From Candidatus Poribacteria bacterium (GTDB lineage Bacteria; Poribacteria; WGA-4E; PCPOR2b), in NCBI GenBank assembly GCA_022822005.1, contig JAJECO010000016.1, forward strand, positions 61,350 to 125,349: 64,000 nt of DNA, written 5' to 3'. The position numbers were made by a program, and so were the translations under genes. This document shows positions 17,270-25,228 of the stretch, in pieces (within the stretch, counting starts at the first letter, position 1; each line of letters begins with the position of its first letter). A model generated the notes under the pieces. That model made no database searches. It saw only the letters and a program-made list of their open reading frames with translations, and was not told the origin of the DNA.

Positions 17270-17293
17270 GAACGGAGATCTCCGTTCCCTACG
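17270..17293. repeat. CTAC-tailed hairpin
   Basis: A GAACGGA-GA-TCTCCGTTC stem followed by CCTACGAA. It ends a few bases before the stop codon of the DegT gene. Confidence 0.6.
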
Positions 17294-17295
17294 AA

Positions 17296-18525
17296 CTACG
17301 CTGATTCAGCCAACCCACGTGCGACTTTGTTGATTGCTGCGGCGATGTCGCGGATGTCGTCTTCGCTCATGTGCTCGTGGATGCCACGGACGACAACCGA
17401 TCCCAAGCCTTCGACTGCGCCGGGGACCAGTTCGGGTCCGTAATGGTATTCGCGACTGACGTAGGGGCTGTTGAACGGGAACTGGCTATCGCCGTAGGTG
17501 CGTCCCTTCGTCAGGAAGTCGCCACGCATATAGATTGGATCTTGGATGTAGTGGGCGGCCATTGAGACCCCTTCAGCGGAGACCGCTTTACAAAATTCGT
17601 CGGGATCGTGCCCGGTGACGTGGAAGATATAGTTCCACCAAGAGACCTCGCGGTCGTCTGGCAGGGGAACAGCCTCAACGCCGGGGGCATCGGCAATTAG
17701 TTCGGTGAGTCGTCGACCGAGTACGATTCGCCGCTCGACGACATCCCGCAGTTTTTCAAGTTGTGCCAAACCGACGGCGCCCTGCATCTCTGTCATGCGG
17801 TAGTTGGGGGCGAGGAAGGCGTGGTCGCGTTCTCCCATGTATTGATAGTCCCACCCTTTATCGGAAAAGAGTTTCAGACGGATATAGGTTTCTTCATCGT
17901 TGGTGAGAATCATCCCGCCGTCCCCGGTGGTCATGTGCTTTGATTGCTGGAAACTGAAGCAGCCCATGTGCCCAAATGTTCCGGCGTAGCGCCCTTTGTA
18001 CTTCGTCGCGTGAGTCTGGCAGCAGTCCTCAATCAGGATGACGTTATGTTTTTCGGCGATTTTCAGGACTTCGTCAATGTCGCACGGGTGACCGAAGAGA
18101 TGGACGAGAATGATGGCGCGGGTGCGATCAGTGATATTTGCCTCGATCGATTCGGGGGTCATGTTCAGGGTCTTGGGATCCACGTCGGCGAAGACAGGCA
18201 CGGCATTCTGCATGAGGATTGGCATGACGCTGCCCGGATCGGTGATTGGCGCGGTGATGATTTCATCGCCGGGGTTGGGATTGACAACGCCGACCGCTGT
18301 GTGGATGGCGGCGGTCCCGCTTGTTGACGCCTGTGCGTGGTGTGTACCGTAAAACGCGGCGAATTCTTTTTCGAGTTCTTTAACGAACGTTCCGCTTTTC
18401 ACAAAAAGGCTCTGACTCCGCACTGCCTGAAGCAGGAGTTCTTCTTCACGTCCCCCGAATGGGGCGCGTTCTGGGAAGGGTTTGGTTCTTACCTTTGGTC
18501 CACCGTGGATGGCGAGTTTTTCCAT
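17296..18525 (-). CDS. DegT/DnrJ/EryC1/StrS family aminotransferase
   Basis: A 409-residue PLP-dependent aminotransferase of fold type I, normally acting on keto-sugars or nucleotide-linked keto-sugars. Family motifs: STSGTAAIHTAVG (phosphate binding), VHLFGHPCDID, LIEDCCQTHAT (Asp167 contacts the PLP pyridine nitrogen) and CFSFQQSKHMTTGDGG with the Schiff-base Lys196. Complete and of normal length. The start has AAGGAG about 7 nt upstream. Homologues are involved in surface polysaccharide sugars or secondary metabolites, but no sugar pathway genes lie next to it here, so the substrate is open. Confidence 0.9.
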   Translation of the reverse strand: MEKLAIHGGPKVRTKPFPERAPFGGREEELLLQAVRSQSLFVKSGTFVKELEKEFAAFYGTHHAQASTSGTAAIHTAVGVVNPNPGDEIITAPITDPGSVMPILMQNAVPVFADVDPKTLNMTPESIEANITDRTRAIILVHLFGHPCDIDEVLKIAEKHNVILIEDCCQTHATKYKGRYAGTFGHMGCFSFQQSKHMTTGDGGMILTNDEETYIRLKLFSDKGWDYQYMGERDHAFLAPNYRMTEMQGAVGLAQLEKLRDVVERRIVLGRRLTELIADAPGVEAVPLPDDREVSWWNYIFHVTGHDPDEFCKAVSAEGVSMAAHYIQDPIYMRGDFLTKGRTYGDSQFPFNSPYVSREYHYGPELVPGAVEGLGSVVVRGIHEHMSEDDIRDIAAAINKVARGLAESA

Positions 18526-18832
18526 TTGTATCTCCTTATTTGTATCGGATGTGATGTGTCTTTAGACAAGTTACCGGCGAGTGTTGATATTCTGTGTCGT
18601 TATGGCAGATTTTGGAATGAGCCAGTTCCTCTCGATAAACAGCCAACCCCCTAAATCCCCCTTGTCAGGGGGACTTGCGAAACTTCACGAGGACAATAGG
18701 GCAACCACAAGGGTTGCCCCTACAGAAATGTAGGGTTGCGGTTCCCAACCCGTTGGGCGAGGAAACCTTGCTCCTACGATAGGGGGCTTATCAGCGAGTT
18801 ACGGACACGTCTCGCATAAATAGCAACAGGAC
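18526..18832. other. Repeat-bearing spacer, no gene
   Basis: A MITE left-end-like sequence (TATGGCAGATTTTGGAAT, 18600) is followed by CCAACCCCCTAAATCCCCC..TCAGGGGGACTT and a GGGCAACC-ACAA-GGGTTGCCC hairpin with CTACAGA tail (18699-18726). A matching right end is not clear. This is the last repeat-dense spacer before a long repeat-poor block. Confidence 0.6.
18699..18726. repeat. CTAC-tailed hairpin
   Basis: A GGGCAACC-ACAA-GGGTTGCCC stem followed by CCTACAGA. A close relative lies at 48091-48117. Confidence 0.6.
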
Positions 18833-20581
18833 CTACCGATTTATTTCTCGCTCATGGTTCTCGAAGTGCTTTAGGATCTCCATCGCTTCATGTCCTTGTT
18901 CCGAATTGGGATGCTGCGCTGCGATCTCCTGCAGGAGTTTCAACGCGCTGCTACGGTTGTGTTCATGCTCCAACTGATGGGCCGCGAGGAGCAGCTTCGG
19001 CCATAGGGCTCTCTGACTACCGGGGGCAAGGACTAAGATTTGGTTTATCTGATAGAGTGCTTTGTCAAACTCTCCTTTGGCGCTGTAGCATTTCGCGAGG
19101 CTTGCATGCGCTTGGAGTGTGATTAGCAGATCGTCATAATCCGCGATGAGCCGTGTATTGACCTTGATTGCCTCATCCCAATTATCCTGCCATTCGGTTA
19201 TCGCAGCTAAACCACGCAACGGACCCAATGCGGCGGCGGGGGTAGCCGCTCGGTCGACGAGTCGACGCAACGTTTTCGCAAAATTAGGAAGTTTTCGACT
19301 CACCTCCAATTCGCGGCGGATCTCTTCGTTATGCGGGTATTCGATAAAACGGTGGATGACTTGGAGGCGCAGATGTGGATTTGGGTGGGCGAGGAGAGAT
19401 CCAAAAAAATTAACCGCTTTTTCGGGTTGATTGGTGGTCCAGTACATTTCGAGGAGTCGCAGCATCGCCTCTTGGGCGTGCTGGGTTTGGGGATAGGATT
19501 CTATGAGTTCTTTGAGTGTTGATTCTGCGCGCTCGTAGTCGGAACTGTCGACATAAACCGCAGCAAGATTGATTAATACCTCTGCATCGAATCTATCGGG
19601 CAATCCCTCGACGGAGAGCTTGGTCAATATTTCAACTGCTCGCTCCAATTCTCCCGACCGTTGATGAGATTGTGCGACACGGCCGAGTGCCCATCGTGCT
19701 TCATCTGTGCCACGAAACTCACTGGCGGTGAGAAACGCGTTGAAGGCAGCCTGCGATTCGCCTTTCCCTTGGTACATATCACCTAGCATTAACCAGAGAT
19801 GGACAACCGTCCAATGTGTAGGATTGGTCTCAATCGCTGCATTGCACACCTCGATTGCACGCTCGAACTCCCCTATGTCCCGATACGTGTTAGCGAGTTG
19901 GACGGCGGCTTCAATACGGTATGGATGATTTTTCTGTATTTTCTCGAACAGTTCAATCGCCTGTCCATGTTCCTCACGGTCACGGTAGTGCTCGCCTAAG
20001 CGGAATGACAGCCAGAATGTCTGCTCTTGAAAGGGATACAGGTGGAGCATCCGATCAAGTCGTCGGCGGGCCTCTTCAAGCCGACCTCGCTCTCGGTAGG
20101 AGTCGACAATTTGCTCCATTGCCTCAAGAGCAAAATGCTCCCCGATGAATTCTGTTTCAATCTTATCTACCAGTTTGTCAGCGTTATCGAAATTCCCTTT
20201 CTCAATCGCATAGTGGAGTTGCCACACCAGGACCTCTCTCTGTTTTTCGGGATCGGACATCTCGGCTTCAGCCAAAACCGCTTGTGCCTTCTCAGGCTGG
20301 CCAAGCGCGGTATAGCATTGGCTTAACTTCATGCGTGCCCAGTGTGATTCCCAACGGTGTGGATCGAAGGCGATCAGGCGTTCACATTCTTCGATGACGA
20401 TTTGGTACTGTTTTTGGTGGAATAGCTCTTCTATCTCTTCGATGGGTTTGGCAACAAAGCTTTCAACTGTTTCAGTGGATGTGGGACCACCTTCTTTGTC
20501 GGAGAGTGGGATAATCGTTTCAGCATATCCCCATTGACATGCTGCCAGCACAATTAGGAGGAAAGTGGGGAAGCGCTGCAT
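18833..20581 (-). CDS. Secreted TPR-repeat protein
   Basis: A 582-residue protein. Residues 1-20 are a signal peptide (MQRFPTFLLIVLAACQWGYA); the Cys lies within the hydrophobic core rather than in a clear lipobox. The rest is a chain of TPR-like helical hairpins, for example WESHWARMKLSQCYTALGQPEKA, FWLSFRLGEHYRDREEHGQA and ALGRVAQSHQRSGELERA. TPRs are scaffolds for protein complexes; no catalytic domain is seen. The frame is open to 20626, overlapping the aldehyde dehydrogenase gene, but the ATG at 20581 starts the signal peptide and follows GAGGGTG. It begins 13 nt after the aldehyde dehydrogenase stop, so it is likely the third gene of BMC operon 1. A periplasmic protein in a BMC operon is unexpected. 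Confidence 0.8.
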   Translation of the reverse strand: MQRFPTFLLIVLAACQWGYAETIIPLSDKEGGPTSTETVESFVAKPIEEIEELFHQKQYQIVIEECERLIAFDPHRWESHWARMKLSQCYTALGQPEKAQAVLAEAEMSDPEKQREVLVWQLHYAIEKGNFDNADKLVDKIETEFIGEHFALEAMEQIVDSYRERGRLEEARRRLDRMLHLYPFQEQTFWLSFRLGEHYRDREEHGQAIELFEKIQKNHPYRIEAAVQLANTYRDIGEFERAIEVCNAAIETNPTHWTVVHLWLMLGDMYQGKGESQAAFNAFLTASEFRGTDEARWALGRVAQSHQRSGELERAVEILTKLSVEGLPDRFDAEVLINLAAVYVDSSDYERAESTLKELIESYPQTQHAQEAMLRLLEMYWTTNQPEKAVNFFGSLLAHPNPHLRLQVIHRFIEYPHNEEIRRELEVSRKLPNFAKTLRRLVDRAATPAAALGPLRGLAAITEWQDNWDEAIKVNTRLIADYDDLLITLQAHASLAKCYSAKGEFDKALYQINQILVLAPGSQRALWPKLLLAAHQLEHEHNRSSALKLLQEIAAQHPNSEQGHEAMEILKHFENHEREINR

Positions 20582-20594
20582 AATATAGGCACCC

Positions 20595-22025
20595 TCACAA
20601 GGTGTGGGCGGATAACCCACCTGCAACAGTCAATCGTTGCTGACGGGTGAAAGTGCGTGGACGGGTGAACCCTTCGCCGGTGGGACCTGCAATTGTCATC
20701 GCGAGGAACCCCTCACCGTCAATTCCAGCGCATGCGTAGGAGGGTGCATTTACAACGGTAACGTTGCAGTTCATCGCCTGTGTAAATTCCGTGATCCGTG
20801 CACTGTTGTTGGTGTGGAGCATTGCGGTGTGTCCACGTCCTCCATCTGCGGTCAACGCACCTTTCAGTGCCTCATCAAAATCGCGCACCCGGACCACCGG
20901 AAGCACTGGCATCAGATATTCGTCGATAACAAAGGTGTGGTCAGTTGGGACTTCGACGACAACGGAAACCGCGTCTGTGTTCCCTCGTATTCCCGCCGCA
21001 TCAAGGATAACGCTTGCATCTTTGCCGATGTAGTCGAGGTTGGGCTCGCCATTTTGGCTGACAACATTTTCGACGGCTTGTCGCTCGCGTGAATTGGTCA
21101 GGTAACCACCACTGTTTTGCAATTCACGGATCACCTCATCAGCGACAGATTCAACGACAAAGAGAGCTTTTTCACCGATGCAGAGTAGGTTGTTATCGAA
21201 GCTATTGCCGAGTATGACATTTTTTGCGGCTTCCCTCAGATCTGCGGTTTCATCGATGATAGCGGGTGGGTTGCCGGGACCTGCAGCGATGGCTTTTTTA
21301 CCGCTGGTAAGCGCGGCTCTCACGACGCTGCCGCCGCCGGTGGCAACGACCATTGCGATGTCTGGGTGGTCCATAATCTCCTTCGCTCGGCGCAGTGTCG
21401 CTTCTGCAACGGCTGTGAGCATATTGGGAGGTCCACCCGCTTCGACAACTGCTGTGTTGATAACCTTCATCGTTTCCTGTGTGCATCTCTGTGCATTCGG
21501 GTGCGGGCTGAATACAACCGAATTCCCGGCAGAGAGCATAATAATTGCGTGATTGATGACGGTCGAGGTCGGATTCGTGGTCGGCGTAATGGAATTAATT
21601 ACACCAAAGGGGAGGTATTCCACAAGTAGCAGCCCTGTATCTCCGGTTGTTGCCTCCGAGCTCAAATCTTCCACGCCGGGGGAGAGGTTTGCACCGCCGT
21701 CATTCTTCATAACCTTGTGCTCGACAACTCCCATTTTTGTGTCTTCGACAGCGAGTTCTGCGAGGGATCTTGAATGCTCTAGCGAGGCTCGCTTGATGGC
21801 TTCAATAATTTCCCGACGTTTGGCAAAGCCGAGTTTTACGAATTCAGCCTGTGCGGCTTTGGCGGCAGCAATCGTTTCATCCACGGTGGGAAAGATTCCT
21901 GTATCGGACGCAGTGGAAACTGTGGGTTGAGGGGTTGTTGTCGGTAAACGTTGCCCGTCATTTTGAAGGTTCCTGATAACTTGCGCAACAATCTCCTCAA
22001 TTTGCGATTCGTTGATTTCTGCCAT
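20595..22025 (-). CDS. pduP: CoA-acylating aldehyde dehydrogenase, microcompartment type
   Basis: A 476-residue PduP/EutE-family enzyme that oxidises an aldehyde (for example propionaldehyde, acetaldehyde or lactaldehyde) to its acyl-CoA with NAD+. The catalytic Cys is Cys282 in NNLLCIGEKA. Typical segments include LPFGVINSITPTTNPTSTV, VVATGGGSVVRAA and GPGNPPAIIDET. Residues 1-20 (NESQIEEIVAQVIRNLQ) form an amphipathic helix joined by a Thr/Pro-rich linker, the hallmark of an encapsulation peptide that targets cargo to a BMC lumen. The gene follows a shell-protein gene by 143 nt and has AAGGAG before the ATG. Name by family; PduP versus EutE cannot be told apart, and the native aldehyde is unknown. 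Confidence 0.9.
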   Translation of the reverse strand: MAEINESQIEEIVAQVIRNLQNDGQRLPTTTPQPTVSTASDTGIFPTVDETIAAAKAAQAEFVKLGFAKRREIIEAIKRASLEHSRSLAELAVEDTKMGVVEHKVMKNDGGANLSPGVEDLSSEATTGDTGLLLVEYLPFGVINSITPTTNPTSTVINHAIIMLSAGNSVVFSPHPNAQRCTQETMKVINTAVVEAGGPPNMLTAVAEATLRRAKEIMDHPDIAMVVATGGGSVVRAALTSGKKAIAAGPGNPPAIIDETADLREAAKNVILGNSFDNNLLCIGEKALFVVESVADEVIRELQNSGGYLTNSRERQAVENVVSQNGEPNLDYIGKDASVILDAAGIRGNTDAVSVVVEVPTDHTFVIDEYLMPVLPVVRVRDFDEALKGALTADGGRGHTAMLHTNNSARITEFTQAMNCNVTVVNAPSYACAGIDGEGFLAMTIAGPTGEGFTRPRTFTRQQRLTVAGGLSAHTL

Positions 22026-22168
22026 ACGTATCTCCTTGATCTATAACACGGCTGGAAAATTCAGGCTTCTGGCAAGAGTTCCTGATCCTGATGTAACCGA
22101 TTATAGGGAAAAAGCCAATGAGAGCCTGCCCTGAACTAGCCGAAGGGTTCGGGATGACAGGAACAGTA

Positions 22169-22441
22169 TTATGCACGAGTCAGCATATTTTCAACTTCGG
22201 AATGTGGACGCGGAATGACGTGCACGGAAACCAACTCACCAACCACCTTTGCGGCTTCAGCGCCCGCTTCCACTGCGGCTTGAACTGCTCCGACATCACC
22301 ACGAACCATGACGGTTACCAAACCACCGCCAATCTCCTCTTTGCTAACGAGTGTTACGTTGGCAGCCTTGACCATTGCATCCGCTGCTTCAATTGCACCA
22401 ACCAAGCCTCTTGTTTCAATCAATCCTAATGCTTCACCCAT
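22169..22441 (-). CDS. BMC-H hexameric shell protein
   Basis: A 90-residue single BMC-domain protein (PduA/EutM/CcmK type). It runs [45 protein letters not shown] and [14 protein letters not shown], which covers the full fold. Hexamers tile microcompartment facets, with a central pore for small metabolites. Closely similar to the second shell protein near 47.5 kb, but without that protein's C-terminal tail. RBS AGGAGG lies before the ATG. It is the first gene of BMC operon 1, with a sigma70-type promoter about 45 nt upstream. The 143-nt gap to the next gene holds CCGAAGGGTTCGGGATGACAGG-like sequence, a common dispersed motif, and could carry a processing site. Confidence 0.95.
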   Translation of the reverse strand: MGEALGLIETRGLVGAIEAADAMVKAANVTLVSKEEIGGGLVTVMVRGDVGAVQAAVEAGAEAAKVVGELVSVHVIPRPHSEVENMLTRA

Positions 22442-22484
22442 GTTATTTTCCTCCTAGTTGAAGTGCCAATTTGAAATGTACTTC

Positions 22485-22513
22485 ATTTTAACAAGATCGG
22501 CGACGCTTATCAA
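22485..22513 (-). promoter_or_regulatory. Sigma70-type promoter for BMC operon 1
   Basis: On the minus strand: TTGATA (-35, 22508-22513), exactly 17 nt, then TAAAAT (-10, 22485-22490). The predicted transcript would start near 22478, giving a short leader before the shell-protein ATG. Confidence 0.7.
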
Positions 22514-22522
22514 GGAAAAAAT

Positions 22523-22553
22523 CCGCTATATAGTGGCAGGCTTCAGATAGCGG
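22523..22553. promoter_or_regulatory. Inverted repeat between divergent promoters (candidate operator)
   Basis: CCGCTAT (22523-22529) and ATAGCGG (22547-22553) form a perfect 7-bp inverted repeat. It lies midway between the minus-strand promoter of BMC operon 1 and the plus-strand promoter of the Hfq-like gene, a natural place for a shared regulator. Confidence 0.4.
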
Positions 22554-22577
22554 CTTCTACACCCGTCTATTAAAAAC

Positions 22578-22606
22578 TTGACAAGGATACCCTGAGATGC
22601 TATCCT
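22578..22606 (+). promoter_or_regulatory. Strong sigma70-type promoter for the Hfq-like gene
   Basis: TTGACA (22578-22583), 17 nt, TATCCT (22601-22606). The start of the spacer (AGGATA) and the -10 (TATCCT) are an inverted repeat, so the -10 may also be part of an operator. Confidence 0.75.
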
Positions 22607-22718
22607 TTGTCTCTGTTTTGACCAAGAACTATTGTGGTATGTTACTGCCTCATCTATGCCGCGCCTTCGTCCGATAATTAACGACTATCAATTAACCGCT
22701 GGAGGGTCCCGACGAACA

Positions 22719-23075
22719 ATGTCTAAAGAACCGATCAGTCTTGCAGATGTCGAGGTTTTAGAGAAGCAGATTCGTCAAAATCGTGAAGATATCAATCTAC
22801 TTAAACAGGAGATTGAGCGGCTATACACAGAACTGGGGCTTTCATCAGATACCGAGGATTTTGATGCCCAATTCAGTAAGGAAGAGGTTCTCGAATTTGG
22901 AACACTTGGCGATGGGGTGGTCAAGGGAAAGATCAACTGGATGAACCCCCATCTCATCAGCGTTACAACCTCCGGGGACGCTCCTGCGTCAGAAGTATTA
23001 ATCTTTAAGCATGCCCTCTGCTATATTCGCAAACCGGAAGAAAAATTGATTCCTCGTCGGGGTATGTATGTTTGA
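22719..23075 (+). CDS. Hfq/Sm-like protein with N-terminal coiled coil (proposed)
   Basis: A 118-residue protein. Residues about 6-40 are heptad-rich and charged (LEKQIRQNREDINLLKQEIE), predicting a coiled coil. After an acidic linker comes a short beta-rich domain (about 55-105) with an Sm1-like segment (GDGVVKGKINWMNPHLISV) and a segment IFKHALCYI that closely resembles the Hfq Sm2 signature YKHAIS. This suggests an RNA-binding Sm/Hfq ring protein, but the N-terminal helix of classic Hfq is replaced by the coiled coil, so the call is an inference. The ATG at 22719 has GGAGGG about 8 nt upstream; the frame extends to 22632 with repeat-like, unlikely sequence. It heads a plus-strand run and is transcribed divergently from BMC operon 1. 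Confidence 0.6.
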   Translation: MSKEPISLADVEVLEKQIRQNREDINLLKQEIERLYTELGLSSDTEDFDAQFSKEEVLEFGTLGDGVVKGKINWMNPHLISVTTSGDAPASEVLIFKHALCYIRKPEEKLIPRRGMYV

Positions 23076-23122
23076 AGAACTCGGATCAATGAGGCAATTC
23101 ATAGAGAAAGGAGGGGCTTATC

Positions 23123-23704
23123 GTGAGTGCGCCCCAAGCTATACAATCTCTGCCAAAGGCTTTTCGATACAGCGACTACCTGAAATTGCCCGATGATGAT
23201 AATCTGTACGAGATTCTGAAAGGAGAGTTAGTTGTGCGAACTTCCCCAAATCGGGTTCATCAACGGTGTTCAATCCGGCTATCCGTTATTTTGTCGCTCC
23301 ATGTAACCCAACATGAACTCGGGGAAGTTTATACCGCACCTTTCGATGTTATTCTTGATCCGGAAAATTCTGACCCTGAGATTTTGGTTAAGCCGGATCT
23401 TCTGTTTATTTCAAAAGACCGCCTACAAATTATCACATCGGAAAACGTACAAGGTTCGCCAGACTTAATTGTTGAAATCCTTTCGCCATCAACCGCCAAT
23501 ACTGATCGAGATCAGAAATTTAAGATCTATCAAGAAGCAAAAGTTTCACATTATTGGATTATTGATCCAGCTGCTCAAACATTAGAGGAGTATATTTTGC
23601 AATCCGACGGATACTGCCGTTGTACATCTCATGTTAGTAATGATAAATTTCATCCATCGTTGTTCCCGGAATTGGTGATTCGGCTTGAAGAGCTATGGAG
23701 CTAA
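23123..23704 (+). CDS. Uma2 family (DUF820) putative endonuclease
   Basis: A 193-residue protein of the Uma2/DUF820 family, which has a PD-(D/E)xK nuclease-like fold. Signature parts: YEILKGELVVRTSPN, VKPDLLFISKDR (PD), SPDLIVEILSPSTANTDRDQKFKIY (the E-x-hydrophobic motif followed by K) and HYWIIDPAAQTLEEY. The biological role of these widespread genes is unknown; many occur in multi-copy families in cyanobacteria and similar genomes. The start is GTG with AAAGGAGG about 7 nt before it. It lies 47 nt after the Hfq-like gene and just before nadC. Confidence 0.85.
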   Translation: MSAPQAIQSLPKAFRYSDYLKLPDDDNLYEILKGELVVRTSPNRVHQRCSIRLSVILSLHVTQHELGEVYTAPFDVILDPENSDPEILVKPDLLFISKDRLQIITSENVQGSPDLIVEILSPSTANTDRDQKFKIYQEAKVSHYWIIDPAAQTLEEYILQSDGYCRCTSHVSNDKFHPSLFPELVIRLEELWS

Positions 23705-23709
23705 AACAC

Positions 23710-24570
23710 ATGACTAATTCAATGTCTGAAACGTTAAACTTTCGCTCAATTGATCCGCTCATAGAATTAGCCTTCACAGAAGACATCGGTATTGGTGATA
23801 TTACGACCGAATCCACAGTTCCTCCTACCCAGCAAGGGTCAGGCACCATCCTCGCCAAAACTGACGGTGTTATCGCTGGACTGCCAATTGCTCAACGCGT
23901 TTTTGAAAAGATTGATTCGCACCTTGACTTCCGGCTGCTTGTTGCGGACGGCGATTATGTTGACAGTATGACACCGATAGCAAGGGTGGAAGGGAGCGCG
24001 AAATCTATCCTCACCGGTGAGCGCACCGCGCTCAACTTTCTACAACGTCTTTCAGGAACGGCTACGTTGACCTCACGGTTTGTTGAAGCGACAGCCAAGT
24101 ACGACGTCAAAATCGTCGATACCCGCAAGACAACGGCTGGCTGGCGAACAATACAGAAGTATGCGGTTCGTGTCGGTGGCGGACACAATCACCGCTTCGG
24201 ACTTTATGACGGTGTTTTGATCAAGGATAATCATATTGTCGCTGCTGGGGGTATTGCAAAAGCGATTGAACGGGCACGAGCGGTTGTACCCCACACGATG
24301 AAGATCGAGATCGAAGTGGACTCGCTCGATCAGGTGGAAGAAGCCGTTGCGGCGGGAGCAGACATTATATTGCTCGACAATATGCCGGTTAATTTTATGA
24401 AGGCTGCCGTTGGAGAGATTGGCAATGAGGCACTCACTGAGGCATCAGGCGGTATTACATTAGATGACGCTGAAGCAGTCGCAGCGACGGGGGTAGATCT
24501 TATTTCGGTTGGTGCATTGACGCATTCAGCAATGCCGCTGGACATAAGTTTGGACTTGGAGATTATGTGA
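23710..24570 (+). CDS. nadC: Nicotinate-nucleotide pyrophosphorylase (carboxylating)
   Basis: A 286-residue quinolinate phosphoribosyltransferase, which converts quinolinate and PRPP to nicotinate mononucleotide, CO2 and PPi in de novo NAD synthesis. Conserved parts: GDITTESTVP, GVIAGLPIAQRVF, RTALNFLQRLSGTAT, VDTRKTTAGWR, RVGGGHNHRFGLYDGVLIKDNH and IEIEVDSLDQVEEA..GADIILLDNM. Length is normal. The ATG at 23710 is preceded by GGAG with 9-nt spacing; a possible upstream ATG at 23695 would overlap the Uma2 gene and has a worse RBS. nadA and nadB are not in the window. Confidence 0.93.
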   Translation: MTNSMSETLNFRSIDPLIELAFTEDIGIGDITTESTVPPTQQGSGTILAKTDGVIAGLPIAQRVFEKIDSHLDFRLLVADGDYVDSMTPIARVEGSAKSILTGERTALNFLQRLSGTATLTSRFVEATAKYDVKIVDTRKTTAGWRTIQKYAVRVGGGHNHRFGLYDGVLIKDNHIVAAGGIAKAIERARAVVPHTMKIEIEVDSLDQVEEAVAAGADIILLDNMPVNFMKAAVGEIGNEALTEASGGITLDDAEAVAATGVDLISVGALTHSAMPLDISLDLEIM

Positions 24571-25137
24571 GTGGGTATGAGGGAGGAAATTACCAATTGT
24601 AACAGAGTGAGGTTGGTCCAGCCTTCTATTGTATACGCATCTGAGTATCTATCAATGGCAGAGGAATTTTGGGCGAAAGAATCTTGGGTAGCAGGTGAGA
24701 AGCGATTCCAAAACGATCGTAATCTCATCGAAAATAATTTTCCCGCTTATATTCGCCGTCTTGATGAAGAAAATCAAACCATCGGACTCAAGTCCGGTTA
24801 CGTCCCAAGTACTACATTCTGGCTCGCAGCAAATAACCCTAAAATTATCGGTGAAAGCCGGCTTCGTCATTGGTTGACAACATCCTTGGAATATGAGGGT
24901 GGCCACATTGGATATGTGATTCGTCCTTCGGAGCGGCGGCAGGGATACGGGACGTGCATACTTGCGCTGACACTGGAAAAAGCCAAAGATTTAGGGCTGA
25001 ATCGCGTATTGCTGACTTGCGATACTGATAATATTGGTTCTGCACGCATCATCGAGCAAAATGGTGGGAAGTTGGCAAGCCAAGGAATTTCAAACAGTTC
25101 CGGGAAACCGATTTCCCGATATTGGATTAATTTGTAA
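24571..25137 (+). CDS. GNAT family N-acetyltransferase
   Basis: A 188-residue acetyl-CoA-dependent acyltransferase. The acetyl-CoA loop is RRQGYGTCILALTLEKAKDLGLNRVLLTC, with the preceding beta strand GGHIGYVIRPSE and the downstream NIGSARIIEQNGGKL segment typical of the fold. The substrate is unknown; the pattern is close to generic YjgM/RimJ-like family members. The start is either GTG 24571, directly after the nadC stop, or ATG 24577; GGAG lies too far downstream to decide. Translational coupling to nadC is likely given the zero-base gap. Confidence 0.85.
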   Translation: MGMREEITNCNRVRLVQPSIVYASEYLSMAEEFWAKESWVAGEKRFQNDRNLIENNFPAYIRRLDEENQTIGLKSGYVPSTTFWLAANNPKIIGESRLRHWLTTSLEYEGGHIGYVIRPSERRQGYGTCILALTLEKAKDLGLNRVLLTCDTDNIGSARIIEQNGGKLASQGISNSSGKPISRYWINL

Positions 25138-25228
25138 GGGCACCCAATAAGGCGCGCCACCTACCCTTCTGGTAGTGGTCGGGCAAACGGAGGTACTTTT
25201 TTATGTCTATGAATTCAGGAAACAGTGG

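Larger units (their letters stand above)
16527..17295. other. Composite repeat array, no gene
   Basis: This spacer is built almost wholly of repeats: a family A pair and single, two complete MITE-like elements, two copies of a segment of about 70 bp that begins at each MITE's right end, and a CTAC-tailed hairpin. Each is listed separately. Confidence 0.65.
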
